A DNA stretch of 32,571 bases from Kurthia gibsonii (GCF_006539985.1 NZ_BJOB01000030.1:1-32571), one strand, 5' to 3'. Numbered from the stretch's first letter, positions 15,850 through 24,690 are shown. Notes: generated by a model from the letters alone, not told the origin. A program made the numbers and translations.

Positions 15850-15880
15850 AGCAGATAACTCTATCTGCTATTTTTTTTTG
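15850..15880 (+). terminator. Terminator of the Spo0E-like gene
   Basis: AGCAGATA (15850-15857) pairs perfectly with TATCTGCT (15862-15869) and is followed by ATTTTTTTTT. A second, longer hairpin just before it (AAAGGG-GGAA at 15795-15805 with TTCC-CCCTTT at 15836-15845, one bulged T) may extend the structure. Confidence 0.88.
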
Positions 15881-15928
15881 CTTAGATTCGGTATACTAAA
15901 GAAATCAAAGGTGAAAGGATGTTCAAAT

Positions 15929-16798
15929 ATGACAAAGAAAAATGTAGCTTTTATTGGTACGGGTGTAATGGGCGCAAGTATTGTACATCACTTATTACAA
16001 GCAGGTTATGCAGTCCACATCTTTACAAGAACGGCTTCAAAAGCACAAACTTTAATAGAAGAAGGTGCTGTTTGGCATAAAACAGCTGCAGATGCTACAA
16101 AAAATTCAGAAGTTGTCTTCACGATGGTTGGCGATCCGATTGATGTAGAAGAAGTTTACTTCGGTGACACAGGAATTTTTAAAACAGCAAAAGAAGGGAC
16201 ACTCGTGATTGACTTAACTACTTCTCAACCAACACTTGCTAAAAAGATTGCAACATTTGCAGCAGAACGTCATATTGACGCACTTGATGCGCCCGTATCT
16301 GGTGGAGACGTCGGTGCGAAGAACGGTACATTATCTATTATGGTTGGTGGAAAAAAAGAAGCATTTGAACGTGCGCTTTCAATTTTCGAAGTATTCGGTC
16401 AAAATGTCGTCTATCAAGGTTTAGCAGGAGCAGGACAACATACGAAGATGTGTAATCAAATTGCCATTGCGACAAATATGATTGGTGTAGCAGAATCGCT
16501 TGTATATGGTAAACGTGCAGGATTAGATTTAGATACAGTTCTTCAATCTATTTCAGCAGGAGCAGCAGGTTCATGGTCTCTAAGTAACTTGGCACCGCGC
16601 ATGATTAAAGGCGATTTAGAGCCAGGTTTTTATGTTAAGCACTTTTTAAAAGATATGCGTATTGCTTTAGAAGAAGCCGAACAAATGGATTTACAACTAC
16701 CAGGCTTACAACTAGCGAAGAAAATGTATGATGAATTGGCAGAGCAAGGACTTCAAGAAAAAGGAACACAGACTATTATCAAATACTACAAATCGTAG
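15929..16798 (+). CDS. ykwC: Beta-hydroxyacid dehydrogenase, YkwC type
   Basis: A 289-residue NAD(P)-dependent dehydrogenase of the 3-hydroxyisobutyrate/6-phosphogluconate dehydrogenase superfamily. The Rossmann motif FIGTGVMG (near residue 8-15) is followed by the substrate-binding DAPVSGGDVGAKNGTLSIMVGG. The catalytic-lysine segment GAGQHTKMCNQIAIA follows, with a helical C-terminal dimer domain. The best match by pattern and position is B. subtilis YkwC; the true substrate is unknown (hydroxyisobutyrate, tartronate semialdehyde or another beta-hydroxyacid). ATG 15929 follows GGTGAAAGGATG; the upstream in-frame codons run through a terminator and are not coding. The 71-residue gene behind it is probably co-transcribed. 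Confidence 0.88.
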   Translation: MTKKNVAFIGTGVMGASIVHHLLQAGYAVHIFTRTASKAQTLIEEGAVWHKTAADATKNSEVVFTMVGDPIDVEEVYFGDTGIFKTAKEGTLVIDLTTSQPTLAKKIATFAAERHIDALDAPVSGGDVGAKNGTLSIMVGGKKEAFERALSIFEVFGQNVVYQGLAGAGQHTKMCNQIAIATNMIGVAESLVYGKRAGLDLDTVLQSISAGAAGSWSLSNLAPRMIKGDLEPGFYVKHFLKDMRIALEEAEQMDLQLPGLQLAKKMYDELAEQGLQEKGTQTIIKYYKS

Positions 16799-16817
16799 AA
16801 AAAATACGGAGAAGAAA

Positions 16818-17033
16818 ATGAAAAAAAGTAACTCAACACCATCTCTTATGGGATTTGCAGTGTTATTTATTGTAATTCCTCTCCTATATGTAGGGAGTTT
16901 CATCATCTACACGCAATTTAATGAGCAATGGGTTCATGTAGAAATAGCGATGCTCTCCATGTTTTGTTACTATATAGCCTGTTCTGTATGGTGGTTCGTC
17001 TATTCATGGCGAAAGGAAAAAACTGATGAATAA
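16818..17033 (+). CDS. Small two-helix membrane protein
   Basis: A 71-residue protein with two hydrophobic segments, SLMGFAVLFIVIPLLYVGSF (about residues 9-28) and AMLSMFCYYIACSVWWFVY (about 45-63). The N terminus is basic (MKKSNS) and the C terminus charged (SWRKEKTDE). I do not recognise the family. GGAG lies 8 bases before ATG 16818, which is 19 bases after ykwC, so the two form a likely operon ended by a terminator. It is probably inserted in the cytoplasmic membrane; the function cannot be told. Confidence 0.7.
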   Translation: MKKSNSTPSLMGFAVLFIVIPLLYVGSFIIYTQFNEQWVHVEIAMLSMFCYYIACSVWWFVYSWRKEKTDE

Positions 17034-17060
17034 TTAAAGAATACTATATAGGAAGAAAAT

Positions 17061-17099
17061 CAAAAAAATGAACTCCATTTGTTAGGTGTTCATTTTTTT
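17061..17099 (+). terminator. Terminator after small membrane protein gene
   Basis: AAAAAAATGAAC (17062-17073) pairs perfectly with GTTCATTTTTTT (17088-17099) around a 14-base loop. Confidence 0.88.
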
Positions 17100-17170
17100 G
17101 TAAATAAAATGTGAATATATTGTAAATAATAGCCATAAATAAACATTAATATGAAATATTATGAAATAAT

Positions 17171-18493
17171 ATGAAAGAGGAGGCGGAGAATATCGAAGCA
17201 AAACAACGTAAAAGAAGCTCTTCATGGGCGATTTATGCTTCATTACCCATTATTTCATGGGCTCTGTATGACTTTGCAAATACCATTTTTTCATCGAATA
17301 TTAACACCGTATTTTTCCCTTTTTATATGGATGAAGTGTTAGGAACGAATGAAGAAAAACAGCAACTAGCAAGTACTTTTATCTCATATGCAAACGCAGT
17401 AGCGAGTTTATTACTCGTTATTTTTTCACCCCTGTTTGGCGTATGGATTGACCAAACGGGTTATAAGAAAAAAGTCATTGTCTGGTTCGCCTCTACATCC
17501 ATCTTCTTTACATTTATGATGGGGGTTTTTGGTGAAATGAACTTACAATCGACGATGGGTGGCGTTCCGCTAAGCCTATTTATTGTCGTCATTTGTTTTG
17601 TCATTGCAAAATTCTTTTATAATTCGAGTCTTGTTTTTTATGATGCAATGATGCCCGACTTAGGAAAATCGGAAGATATGCCGCTTATCTCTGGTTTTGG
17701 TGTTGCAGTCGGTTATCTTGGCACCATCTTCGGTCTACTCGTGTACTTACTTGTGAATGATGGCAACTATGCACGTGCCTTTATTCCAACAGCTACTTTA
17801 TACTTATTATTTTCATTACCGCTATTCTTTATTAATCGTGATCAACCGATACCAAAGGAAAATAGAAAAAAAGTTCGTTTTTTAACAGGATATAAAGAAA
17901 TTATTCAAACATTTAAAGAAATGCGCCAACATCGTACAATCTTTAAATTTATGATTGCATACTTTTTCATTAATGATGCACTTGCTACAACGATTGCAAT
18001 GATGGCAGTATATGCTGCAGCAGTTTTAGCATTCACATCAGGGCAGTTTATTCTACTTTATTTAGTTTCCACAGTCGCAGCGATTATCGGTTCATTTGCC
18101 TTTGGATATATTACAAAAAAATCAGGTGCTAATCGAGCAGTGACGTATGTTGCTCTCTTAATGGTTATTGCATTAATCATCGCAGCCGCCGCAACAGAAC
18201 AATGGATGTTTTGGATTGCAGGTAGTTTTTTTGGTATCTCTCTCGGTGCGATTTGGGTGACGTCACGAACGTATATTATTGAACTATCACCAAAAGAAAA
18301 ACAAGGTCAATTTTTCGGCTTATTTGCATTCTCAGGAAAAATTTCTGCTATTATTGGGCCAGCCATTTATGGTTCCATTACCTTTATGCTACGTTCTCAA
18401 GGTGCTGTTGCCAGTAGGATTGCTTTATTATCATTAGTGGTTATGACACTTATTGGTCTAATTATCCATATGAAAAAACTTAAAACTATCTAA
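17171..18493 (+). CDS. UMF1-family MFS transporter (Atg22-like)
   Basis: A 440-residue polytopic transporter with about 12 helices. The N-terminal signature WALYDFANTIFSSNINTVFFPFYM is typical of the UMF1/Atg22-like branch of the major facilitator superfamily. The loop FGVWIDQTGYKKKVIV after helix 2 is the motif A equivalent. A basic loop (NRDQPIPKENRKKVRF) lies mid-chain. Substrate is unknown; yeast Atg22 exports amino acids. The start is odd: ATG 17171 has no ribosome site upstream, while a perfect AGAGGAGG lies inside the first codons (17176-17183), eight bases before an in-frame ATC (17192). Either ATG 17171 is used weakly, or a near-cognate start gives a protein seven residues shorter. 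Confidence 0.87.
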   Translation: MKEEAENIEAKQRKRSSSWAIYASLPIISWALYDFANTIFSSNINTVFFPFYMDEVLGTNEEKQQLASTFISYANAVASLLLVIFSPLFGVWIDQTGYKKKVIVWFASTSIFFTFMMGVFGEMNLQSTMGGVPLSLFIVVICFVIAKFFYNSSLVFYDAMMPDLGKSEDMPLISGFGVAVGYLGTIFGLLVYLLVNDGNYARAFIPTATLYLLFSLPLFFINRDQPIPKENRKKVRFLTGYKEIIQTFKEMRQHRTIFKFMIAYFFINDALATTIAMMAVYAAAVLAFTSGQFILLYLVSTVAAIIGSFAFGYITKKSGANRAVTYVALLMVIALIIAAAATEQWMFWIAGSFFGISLGAIWVTSRTYIIELSPKEKQGQFFGLFAFSGKISAIIGPAIYGSITFMLRSQGAVASRIALLSLVVMTLIGLIIHMKKLKTI

Positions 18494-18494
18494 C

Positions 18495-18522
18495 TCAAGT
18501 CTATTTGACTATCGTTCGATAT
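18495..18522 (+). promoter_or_regulatory. Possible sigma-D-type promoter of cheV
   Basis: TTCGATAT (18515-18522) matches six of eight positions of the motility sigma factor -10 (GCCGATAT). TCAA lies 16 bases upstream against TAAA. A sigma-A-like TACAAT (18525-18530) follows, so the assignment is uncertain. cheV is under sigma-D in B. subtilis. Confidence 0.35.
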
Positions 18523-18566
18523 GGTACAATGGTTTTAATATTAACGTATATGGAGGACGACAAAGC

Positions 18567-19466
18567 ATGAAATCAAAAGGAATTTTATTAGAAAGTGGTA
18601 CAAATGAACTGGAAATTGTTGAGTTTGAGGTCGGTTCAAATAAATTTGGAATCAATGTAATTAAAGTAAAAGAGATTATTCAGCCAATACCTGTCACATT
18701 CATTCCACATGCACATGAATATGTAGAAGGAATTATTCAATTGCGTGGCGAAGTACTACCCGTTGTTGATATGAAGCGTGTACTGGGTCTAACACACTCT
18801 GAGCGCAGCAATCAGCATAAATATATCGTCGCTGAATTTAATAAACAGCGTGTAGTATTCCATGTCGACAATGTTTCAATGATTCACCGTATTTCATGGG
18901 AACAGATCGAGAAGCCATCAGATATGTATCAAAATGGTACCTCACAAGTCATTGGTGTGATCAAACGTGATGATGCAATGCTACTACTACTCGACTTTGA
19001 ACGAATCATTTTAGAAATTAATCCTGAAACAGGTATTAATGTGAATTCGGTTAAAAAGTTGGGTGAGCGTAATCGCTCAGAAAAACGCATTCTAATTGCG
19101 GAAGATTCACCATTACTTCGTAAACTATTAAATGATACGATGCATGAAGCGGGATACGTAAATTTAGAATTCTTTGAAAATGGTAAAGATGCCTATGCAT
19201 TTTTAGAAGCAACATCTGAAGCAGGGAATATTGAAGATACAATTCAGCTCGTTGTAACAGATATTGAAATGCCTCAAATGGATGGTCACCATTTAACGAA
19301 GAAAATCAAAGAAAATGCTAAATTAGCGCATGTACCTGTTATTATTTTCTCAAGTTTAATTACAGACGACTTGAAGCATAAAGGGGAACGAGTAGGTGCG
19401 AATGCACAAATTAGTAAACCTGAAATTGCAGAACTAATTCAATTTGTTGATCAATTTGTACTCTAA
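18567..19466 (+). CDS. cheV: Chemotaxis coupling/response protein CheV
   Basis: A 299-residue fusion of an N-terminal CheW-like coupling domain (about residues 10-160) and a C-terminal receiver domain (about 172-299). The receiver carries the acidic pocket EDSPLLRKLL and the phosphorylated Asp232 in VVTDIEMPQMDG. The conserved Thr/Ser-Lys part is VPVIIFSSLIT and ISKPEI. It links chemoreceptors to CheA and adapts signalling when phosphorylated. Sequence agrees closely with B. subtilis CheV throughout. The gene is monocistronic with a terminator, and its neighbour ykyB is also its neighbour in Bacillus. It implies the organism is motile, although other che or fla genes are not in view. Confidence 0.95.
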   Translation: MKSKGILLESGTNELEIVEFEVGSNKFGINVIKVKEIIQPIPVTFIPHAHEYVEGIIQLRGEVLPVVDMKRVLGLTHSERSNQHKYIVAEFNKQRVVFHVDNVSMIHRISWEQIEKPSDMYQNGTSQVIGVIKRDDAMLLLLDFERIILEINPETGINVNSVKKLGERNRSEKRILIAEDSPLLRKLLNDTMHEAGYVNLEFFENGKDAYAFLEATSEAGNIEDTIQLVVTDIEMPQMDGHHLTKKIKENAKLAHVPVIIFSSLITDDLKHKGERVGANAQISKPEIAELIQFVDQFVL

Positions 19467-19471
19467 TTAAA

Positions 19472-19541
19472 GAAAAGCGGACAATTCTTACGAAACATAC
19501 ATCTTAGTAGATGAATAAACGTAGGAACAGTCTGCTTTTTT
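19472..19541. terminator. Long bidirectional terminator between cheV and ykyB
   Basis: AAAAGCGGAC (19473-19482) pairs with GTCTGCTTTT (19530-19539), and TTCTTACG with CGTAGGAA further in. A nested CATCT/AGATG hairpin lies at the tip. The right T-run overlaps the ykyB stop codon. Confidence 0.8.
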
Positions 19542-19986
19542 AATGACCATAAAAGTAACTTGTACGATGCACATGTAAATTATTTTTCTTTTTAGCTGGT
19601 ATGGTCGGCTTTGGATTTTCTATTTTCATATCCGTAAAAAGAATCAATATACTTTTTGCCTGCTTTAAACTCATACGGCAAGGTGGATTTCGGTATGTAC
19701 GATCTAAATGTCCTAAATGAGGAAGTTCTTTAAAGTCATCTTTTTCGGGTAAAGTATGGAAGTAGTAATCCCCACATGCAATTAATACAGAAGATTGTTG
19801 TTGGCTATTGCGTGGACGTTCCACAAAGTGAAGTCCAATCTTCTTTGCTTGTTTTTGTTCGATTAGTTTTTGAATTGCTTGTTTTTTTAGCATATATAAA
19901 AAACGATTATCGGGTGCTGTTTTAGCATGTTTATTAATGGTGAAAATGGCCTGAGCAATTTGCATTGTATTATATTTTTCAACCAT
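19540..19986 (-). CDS. ykyB: YkyB family protein
   Basis: A 148-residue soluble basic protein of the YkyB family, known only from Bacillales. Conserved blocks match B. subtilis YkyB: INKHAKTAPDNRFLYMLKKQAIQKL at residues 17-41, KKIGLHFVERPRNSQQQSSVLIACGDYYFH and LPHLGHLDRTYRNP. The function is unknown. A GAAAGGTGAC ribosome site precedes ATG 19986. The C-terminal 25 residues (PTIPAKKKNNLHVHRTSYF) are basic and less conserved. It converges with cheV, the same adjacency as in Bacillus. Confidence 0.9.
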   Translation of the reverse strand: MVEKYNTMQIAQAIFTINKHAKTAPDNRFLYMLKKQAIQKLIEQKQAKKIGLHFVERPRNSQQQSSVLIACGDYYFHTLPEKDDFKELPHLGHLDRTYRNPPCRMSLKQAKSILILFTDMKIENPKPTIPAKKKNNLHVHRTSYFYGH

Positions 19987-20136
19987 ATATTGTCACCTTT
20001 CTTTCAAATAAAATGAATTCATCATGATATTGGTGGAATATTCTGACCATTCAAATTTATAATAAATATAAGTTATCATACCAACTATTAATCTATAAGT
20101 ATAGAGGAAACGAAAAAATAAAAGGATGTGCTTCAT

Positions 20137-21672
20137 ATGACAAAACGAAAAAGAGCTGTAATTGATATTGGATCGAACACCATTCGCCTTGTTATTTATC
20201 AATATTCCAAAATAAGTGGTTTAAAAGAATTAATGAACATCAAATCTGTAGCGCGATTACGAAATGATATTACAGAAGAAGGTTATTTGAATGAACAAGG
20301 AATTCAAAAGTTACTGAATTTACTACATTCTTTTAAAGAAATGCTTATAGATTACGGAATTGAACATTATCGCGCGGTTGCTACTGCTTCTTTGCGTCAG
20401 TCTAAAAATAATCAAGAAATTATAAAAAAGATGTACGAGGAAACAGGGATACAAATCGAGTTACTATCTGAACAAGATGAAGCGTATTATGGCTATTTTG
20501 CAGTTGCCAATACGATTTCTACACCTTCAGCAGTCACGATTGATATAGGTGGGGGTAGTACAGAAATTACGTACTATGAACAAAAAGAATTAAAACATGC
20601 GATTAGTTTACCATTCGGTTCGGTTTCGTTAAAAAGACAGTTTATGCAAAGCGATACAATGACGAAAAGAGAACATGATGAAGTGTATCATTTTGCAAAA
20701 CAACAATTCAAAGAAGTGACATGGTTGAACGATTTAAAAGTACCTGTTGTCGGCATTAGTGGAAGTGCGAGAAGTATGGCGAAAATGGATCAAAGTCGTA
20801 AGAACTATCCTCTAACAGGTGTTCACCAATATCGTATGTCGTTAGCTGATTTTAATGAGATTAATGATGAGATTTCATCGTTAACATATAACGAGTTAAA
20901 AAAGATGGATGAATTATCGGCAGATCGAGCTGATATTATTGGACCAGTAGCAGAAGTATTCCGTGCGCTTATGCATGTTGTCGATAGTCAAAAATTCCAA
21001 CTAAGTCGAAAAGGTTTACGAGAAGGAATTGTTATTTCAGACATTTTAAAAGAATATCCTTTAGCATTTGACCGTACAGATGTCTTTCGTTCGAATGCTC
21101 GATACTTAGCATCAGAGTTTGGAAAGTCAGAAAATCAAATTTTACATCATGCGCGTATTGCTGAACTTATGTATCGAGAATTATGTCGTCATGAATTGTG
21201 GGATTATTCTGAAGAAGAAATTTATATCTTAAATCAAGGTGCGAAAGTTTATATGATTGGTGAATATTTAGAACAAGATGCAGCAAGTCAGCATACCTTC
21301 TATTTATTATCAAACCGCTCAATTAATGGACTTAATCATAAAGAACGGGTTCGTTTAGCATTGCTTGCGTCGTATAAAAATAAAGACTCTTTTTATACGT
21401 ATTTAAAACCGTTTGAAGACTGGTTTACAAAAGAAGAAGTGCAAATGCTCATTCGTTTAGGCGCTTTATTAAAGCTAATTTATGCACTCGATGCCTCTAA
21501 AAGAAGCATTGTTACAGATATTGTTATTGAAATTAATGAAGAAACACCTGAGGTATTAGATTTAGAAATTCAAACTAGAGGTTATCCATTAGCAGAAAAA
21601 TATCAAGGAAATAAGCAAAAAAAGCATTTTGAACGTATCGTCAAAAAAGATGTTGTTTTACATTTTGTGTAG
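20137..21672 (+). CDS. ppx: Exopolyphosphatase, Ppx/GppA family
   Basis: A 511-residue enzyme of the actin-like ASKHA fold that releases phosphate from the ends of polyphosphate (or cleaves pppGpp). The two phosphate-binding loops are visible: DIGSNTIRLVIY near residue 8-19 and DIGGGSTEITYY near residue 138-149. The interface SGSARSMAKM follows. From about residue 310 a helical HD-like domain is present (HHARIAELMYRELCRHELW). ATG 20137 is chosen, with AAGGATG upstream; in-frame GTG 20128 lies in the ribosome site. The gene is 12 bases upstream of ppk, so polyphosphate making and breaking are co-expressed. Ppx versus GppA activity is inferred from the neighbour. Confidence 0.92.
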   Translation: MTKRKRAVIDIGSNTIRLVIYQYSKISGLKELMNIKSVARLRNDITEEGYLNEQGIQKLLNLLHSFKEMLIDYGIEHYRAVATASLRQSKNNQEIIKKMYEETGIQIELLSEQDEAYYGYFAVANTISTPSAVTIDIGGGSTEITYYEQKELKHAISLPFGSVSLKRQFMQSDTMTKREHDEVYHFAKQQFKEVTWLNDLKVPVVGISGSARSMAKMDQSRKNYPLTGVHQYRMSLADFNEINDEISSLTYNELKKMDELSADRADIIGPVAEVFRALMHVVDSQKFQLSRKGLREGIVISDILKEYPLAFDRTDVFRSNARYLASEFGKSENQILHHARIAELMYRELCRHELWDYSEEEIYILNQGAKVYMIGEYLEQDAASQHTFYLLSNRSINGLNHKERVRLALLASYKNKDSFYTYLKPFEDWFTKEEVQMLIRLGALLKLIYALDASKRSIVTDIVIEINEETPEVLDLEIQTRGYPLAEKYQGNKQKKHFERIVKKDVVLHFV

Positions 21673-21684
21673 GAGGGATTTTAG

Positions 21685-23790
21685 ATGACAGAAGAACAGT
21701 ATAAAAAAATTGCTTCACCAGAATATTATAACAATCGTGAATTGAGCTGGCTTGCGTTTAACGAGCGGGTACTACAAGAGGCGGAAGACGAACGTAATCC
21801 GTTACTTGAACGTTTACGTTTTATCGCTATTTTTAGTTCAAATCTCGATGAATTTTATATGGTGCGTGTAGCGGGATTACAAGATCAAGTACGCGCAGGT
21901 TTTAATAAGCCAGAAAACAAAGCTGGATTGACACCGAAAGAACAGTTAGCAGCAATTGAACAAAAAACAAAAGAGTTAGTCGATCGTCAAATGGAAGTCT
22001 ATCATCAACTAACAAAAGAACTATTACCAAAAGAGAAAGTTTTTATTCATGAGATGAAAGATTTAGACGAAGAACAGTTGAGCTATGTAAAAGAATACTT
22101 TGAAGAAATTATTTTCCCAGTATTAACACCCATTGCAGTAGATGCATATCGACCATTCCCAACTTTACTAAGCAAAACACATAATTTACTTGTTATGTTA
22201 GAAGATCAACATGGCGGAAAAGAACAGCAGAAAAAAGTAGCAATTGTTCAGGTGCCTGCAGTGCTGGATCGTTTTATCTGTTTACCAAAACGCAATGGTA
22301 AAATGGAGGTGATCTTAATTGAAGAAGTGATTATGCACAATATTGATATTTTATTTAAAGGGTTTAAAGTACAATCTGTGCAATCATTCCGGTTAACACG
22401 TAATGCTGATTTGACGATTCACGAAGAAGGTGCACGCGACCTATTGACGGAAATCGAAAAAGAATTAAAAAAGCGTAAGTGGGGAAGTGTTTCTCGTGTT
22501 GAAGTGCGCAAAGGAGAAATGCAAGAGAATGTATTACAATTCTTAATACGCGAATTGGATGACTGGGATGCACAAGTTTTTAATATTAAGGGACCTTTAG
22601 ATTTAACGTATCTATTTTCGTTTTGTAAAGTAGTGGGTGATTTACGAGAAGATTTACAATATGAAAGTTTTATCCCACAACCACCACAGGATGTAAGTTC
22701 AGACGATAATATTTTTGAAAAAGCATTAAAGCAAGATTTATTTTTCCATCATCCATACGAATCGTTTTCACCAATCGTTGATTTCGTAACAGAGGCAGCA
22801 AAAGACCCAAATGTGTTAGCTATTAAACAAACATTGTATCGTGTAAGTGGCAATTCACCTGTCATCCAAGCATTAAAGTTAGCAGCTGAGAATGGTAAGC
22901 AAGTGACTGTATTAGTTGAGTTAAAAGCGCGCTTTGATGAAGAAAATAACGTACTTTGGGCGAAACAATTAGAACAAGCAGGATGTTTAGTTATTTATGG
23001 TATGCATAATTTAAAAACACATTCGAAAATAACACTCGTTGTTCGAAAACGTCAAGGACGAATTGAACGTTTTATTCATTTAGGTACAGGTAATTACAAT
23101 GATGCAACAGCTAAAATCTACACGGATATGGGAATTATTACGACGAAGAAAAAACTTGGTATTGATGCGACAAACTTCTTTAACTATTTAAGTGGTTATA
23201 CAGAAAAACCACATTATCATCATTTGGTCGTATCACCATTCGATATTCGAGAAGAATTCATTCGTTTGATTGATTTAGAAATTGAATATCATAAAAAACA
23301 TGGAAATGGACGCATCTACGCAAAGATGAATTCATTAACCGATAAAGATTTAATTATGAAAATGTATGAAGCGTCAATTGCAGGTGTTCAAGTACATCTC
23401 ATCATTCGTGGTATTTGCTGCTTACAACCAGGAATTAAAGGTGTAAGTGAAAATATTACAGTGATTAGTATTGTAGGACGTTTCTTAGAACATTCTCGTA
23501 TTTATTGGTTCCATCATAATGGTGAAAATAAAATCTATTTATCTTCAGCAGATATGATGACACGTAATATGATTAAGCGTGTTGAAATTCTGTTCCCAAT
23601 ATTTGATACAGGGATTAAAAAGCGGATTATGCACGTGGTAAAACTCCAATTGCAAGATAATAGTAAGGCACGTGTATTAGAAGCTGATGGACAATATCGT
23701 TACAAAAAGGTAGATGAAAAAACGGAGATTATTGACAGTCAGTTAATTCAAGAGCGAGATGCTAATAAAGTATTAAGTGATGAAGAATAG
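21685..23790 (+). CDS. ppk: Polyphosphate kinase 1
   Basis: A 701-residue PPK1 that polymerises the terminal phosphate of ATP into inorganic polyphosphate, reversibly. The N-terminal helical domain starts with YYNNRELSWLAFNERVLQEA. Two PLD-like C-terminal domains carry the catalytic histidines: His446 in THSKITLVV (the autophosphorylated one in E. coli PPK) and His465 in FIHLGTGNYND. The 19-residue spacing equals that of the E. coli enzyme. RGICCLQPG and YLSSADMMTRN are also typical. Length matches the family. AGGAGGG lies ahead of ATG 21685. It is the last gene of ppx-ppk; a terminator follows. Confidence 0.96.
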   Translation: MTEEQYKKIASPEYYNNRELSWLAFNERVLQEAEDERNPLLERLRFIAIFSSNLDEFYMVRVAGLQDQVRAGFNKPENKAGLTPKEQLAAIEQKTKELVDRQMEVYHQLTKELLPKEKVFIHEMKDLDEEQLSYVKEYFEEIIFPVLTPIAVDAYRPFPTLLSKTHNLLVMLEDQHGGKEQQKKVAIVQVPAVLDRFICLPKRNGKMEVILIEEVIMHNIDILFKGFKVQSVQSFRLTRNADLTIHEEGARDLLTEIEKELKKRKWGSVSRVEVRKGEMQENVLQFLIRELDDWDAQVFNIKGPLDLTYLFSFCKVVGDLREDLQYESFIPQPPQDVSSDDNIFEKALKQDLFFHHPYESFSPIVDFVTEAAKDPNVLAIKQTLYRVSGNSPVIQALKLAAENGKQVTVLVELKARFDEENNVLWAKQLEQAGCLVIYGMHNLKTHSKITLVVRKRQGRIERFIHLGTGNYNDATAKIYTDMGIITTKKKLGIDATNFFNYLSGYTEKPHYHHLVVSPFDIREEFIRLIDLEIEYHKKHGNGRIYAKMNSLTDKDLIMKMYEASIAGVQVHLIIRGICCLQPGIKGVSENITVISIVGRFLEHSRIYWFHHNGENKIYLSSADMMTRNMIKRVEILFPIFDTGIKKRIMHVVKLQLQDNSKARVLEADGQYRYKKVDEKTEIIDSQLIQERDANKVLSDEE

Positions 23791-23838
23791 AAAAAAAGCG
23801 TATGAAAGAAGGACATTCCTCTTATCATACGCTTTTTC
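23790..23838 (+). terminator. Terminator of ppx-ppk
   Basis: AAAAAAAGCGTATGA (23791-23805) pairs with TCATACGCTTTTT (23825-23837). A nested AAGAAGGA/TCCTCTT pairing closes the loop. Confidence 0.9.
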
Positions 23839-23839
23839 T

Positions 23840-23869
23840 TTGTGTGAAAAGTATATGATATGTTAAAAT
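23840..23869 (+). promoter_or_regulatory. Possible promoter of fadH
   Basis: TTGTGT (23840-23845) and TAAAAT (23864-23869) are 18 bases apart. The -10 matches five of six consensus positions. Confidence 0.45.
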
Positions 23870-23919
23870 AAGTAAAAATGAATGGTTATTCACTTTTAAA
23901 CCAGAAGGGGGAAAATAAT

Positions 23920-24690
23920 ATGTTAGCAGGTCAGGTAATTATTGTTACAGGCGGATCAAATGGGATGGGGAAATACATGGCGAAGAATTTTGCCGAGCAA
24001 GGTGCACATGTAGTGATTACAGGACGTGATCAAGAAAGATTATATGCTGCACAGCGCGAACTACAGCAAACAGCAATGGGAGAAATTGCGGTATTTCAAA
24101 TGGACGTTCGTGTAGTAGAGCATGTAGATGCAATGGTGAAATATGTTCATGATAAATTTGGTACCATCACACGACTTGTAAATAATGCAGCTGGAAATTT
24201 TATTGTACGTGCAGAAGACCTATCTCCAAATGGTTGGAAATCTGTCATTGATATTGTTTTAAATGGAACTTTTTATTGTTCTCAAGCTGTAGGGAAGTAT
24301 TGGATTGAACATCAAATTAAAGGAGCCATTTTAAATATGGTGGCAACTTACGCTTGGCAAGCAGGAGCTGGTGTTGTCCATTCAGCAGCTGCAAAAGCAG
24401 GGGTACTGTCTTTAACACGCACATTAGCAGTTGAATGGGGAAGTGCTTATGGTATTCGTGTGAATGCTATTGCACCTGGTCCGATCGACCGAACAGGAGG
24501 AGCAGAGAAATTATGGGAATCGGAAGAAGCAGCTAAACGTACATTACAGTCTGTACCACTTCATCGCTTAGGGCAACCAGAAGAAATTGCAGATTTAGCG
24601 GCATTTATTTTATCGGACAAAGCCGCGTATATGAATGGTGAATGTGTGACACTAGATGGTGGACAGTGGTTAAACTCACATCCATTTTAA
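23920..24690 (+). CDS. fadH: 2,4-dienoyl-CoA reductase, SDR family (FadH/YkuF type)
   Basis: A 256-residue short-chain dehydrogenase/reductase. The NAD(P) loop TGGSNGMG (residues 10-17) and NNAAGNF are clear. In place of the usual YxxxK it has HSAAAKAG, with Ser155 at the Tyr position and Lys159 intact. This is the pattern of 2,4-dienoyl-CoA reductases, which reduce dienoyl-CoA during unsaturated fatty acid beta-oxidation. VNAIAPGPIDRTGGAEKLW and the C-terminal NGECVTLDGGQWL also match B. subtilis FadH (YkuF). AGGGGGAAA precedes ATG 23920. Substrate is inferred from these matches, not shown. It is transcribed alone, from a weak promoter. Confidence 0.9.
   Translation: MLAGQVIIVTGGSNGMGKYMAKNFAEQGAHVVITGRDQERLYAAQRELQQTAMGEIAVFQMDVRVVEHVDAMVKYVHDKFGTITRLVNNAAGNFIVRAEDLSPNGWKSVIDIVLNGTFYCSQAVGKYWIEHQIKGAILNMVATYAWQAGAGVVHSAAAKAGVLSLTRTLAVEWGSAYGIRVNAIAPGPIDRTGGAEKLWESEEAAKRTLQSVPLHRLGQPEEIADLAAFILSDKAAYMNGECVTLDGGQWLNSHPF

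Noticed and set aside
15790-15880. T-box-like motif AGGGTGGAAC before a terminator
   Set aside because: It matches the start of the T-box sequence but lacks the following CCGCG part, and only about 40 bases separate it from the previous gene, too short for the specifier stem. Treated as an extra terminator hairpin.
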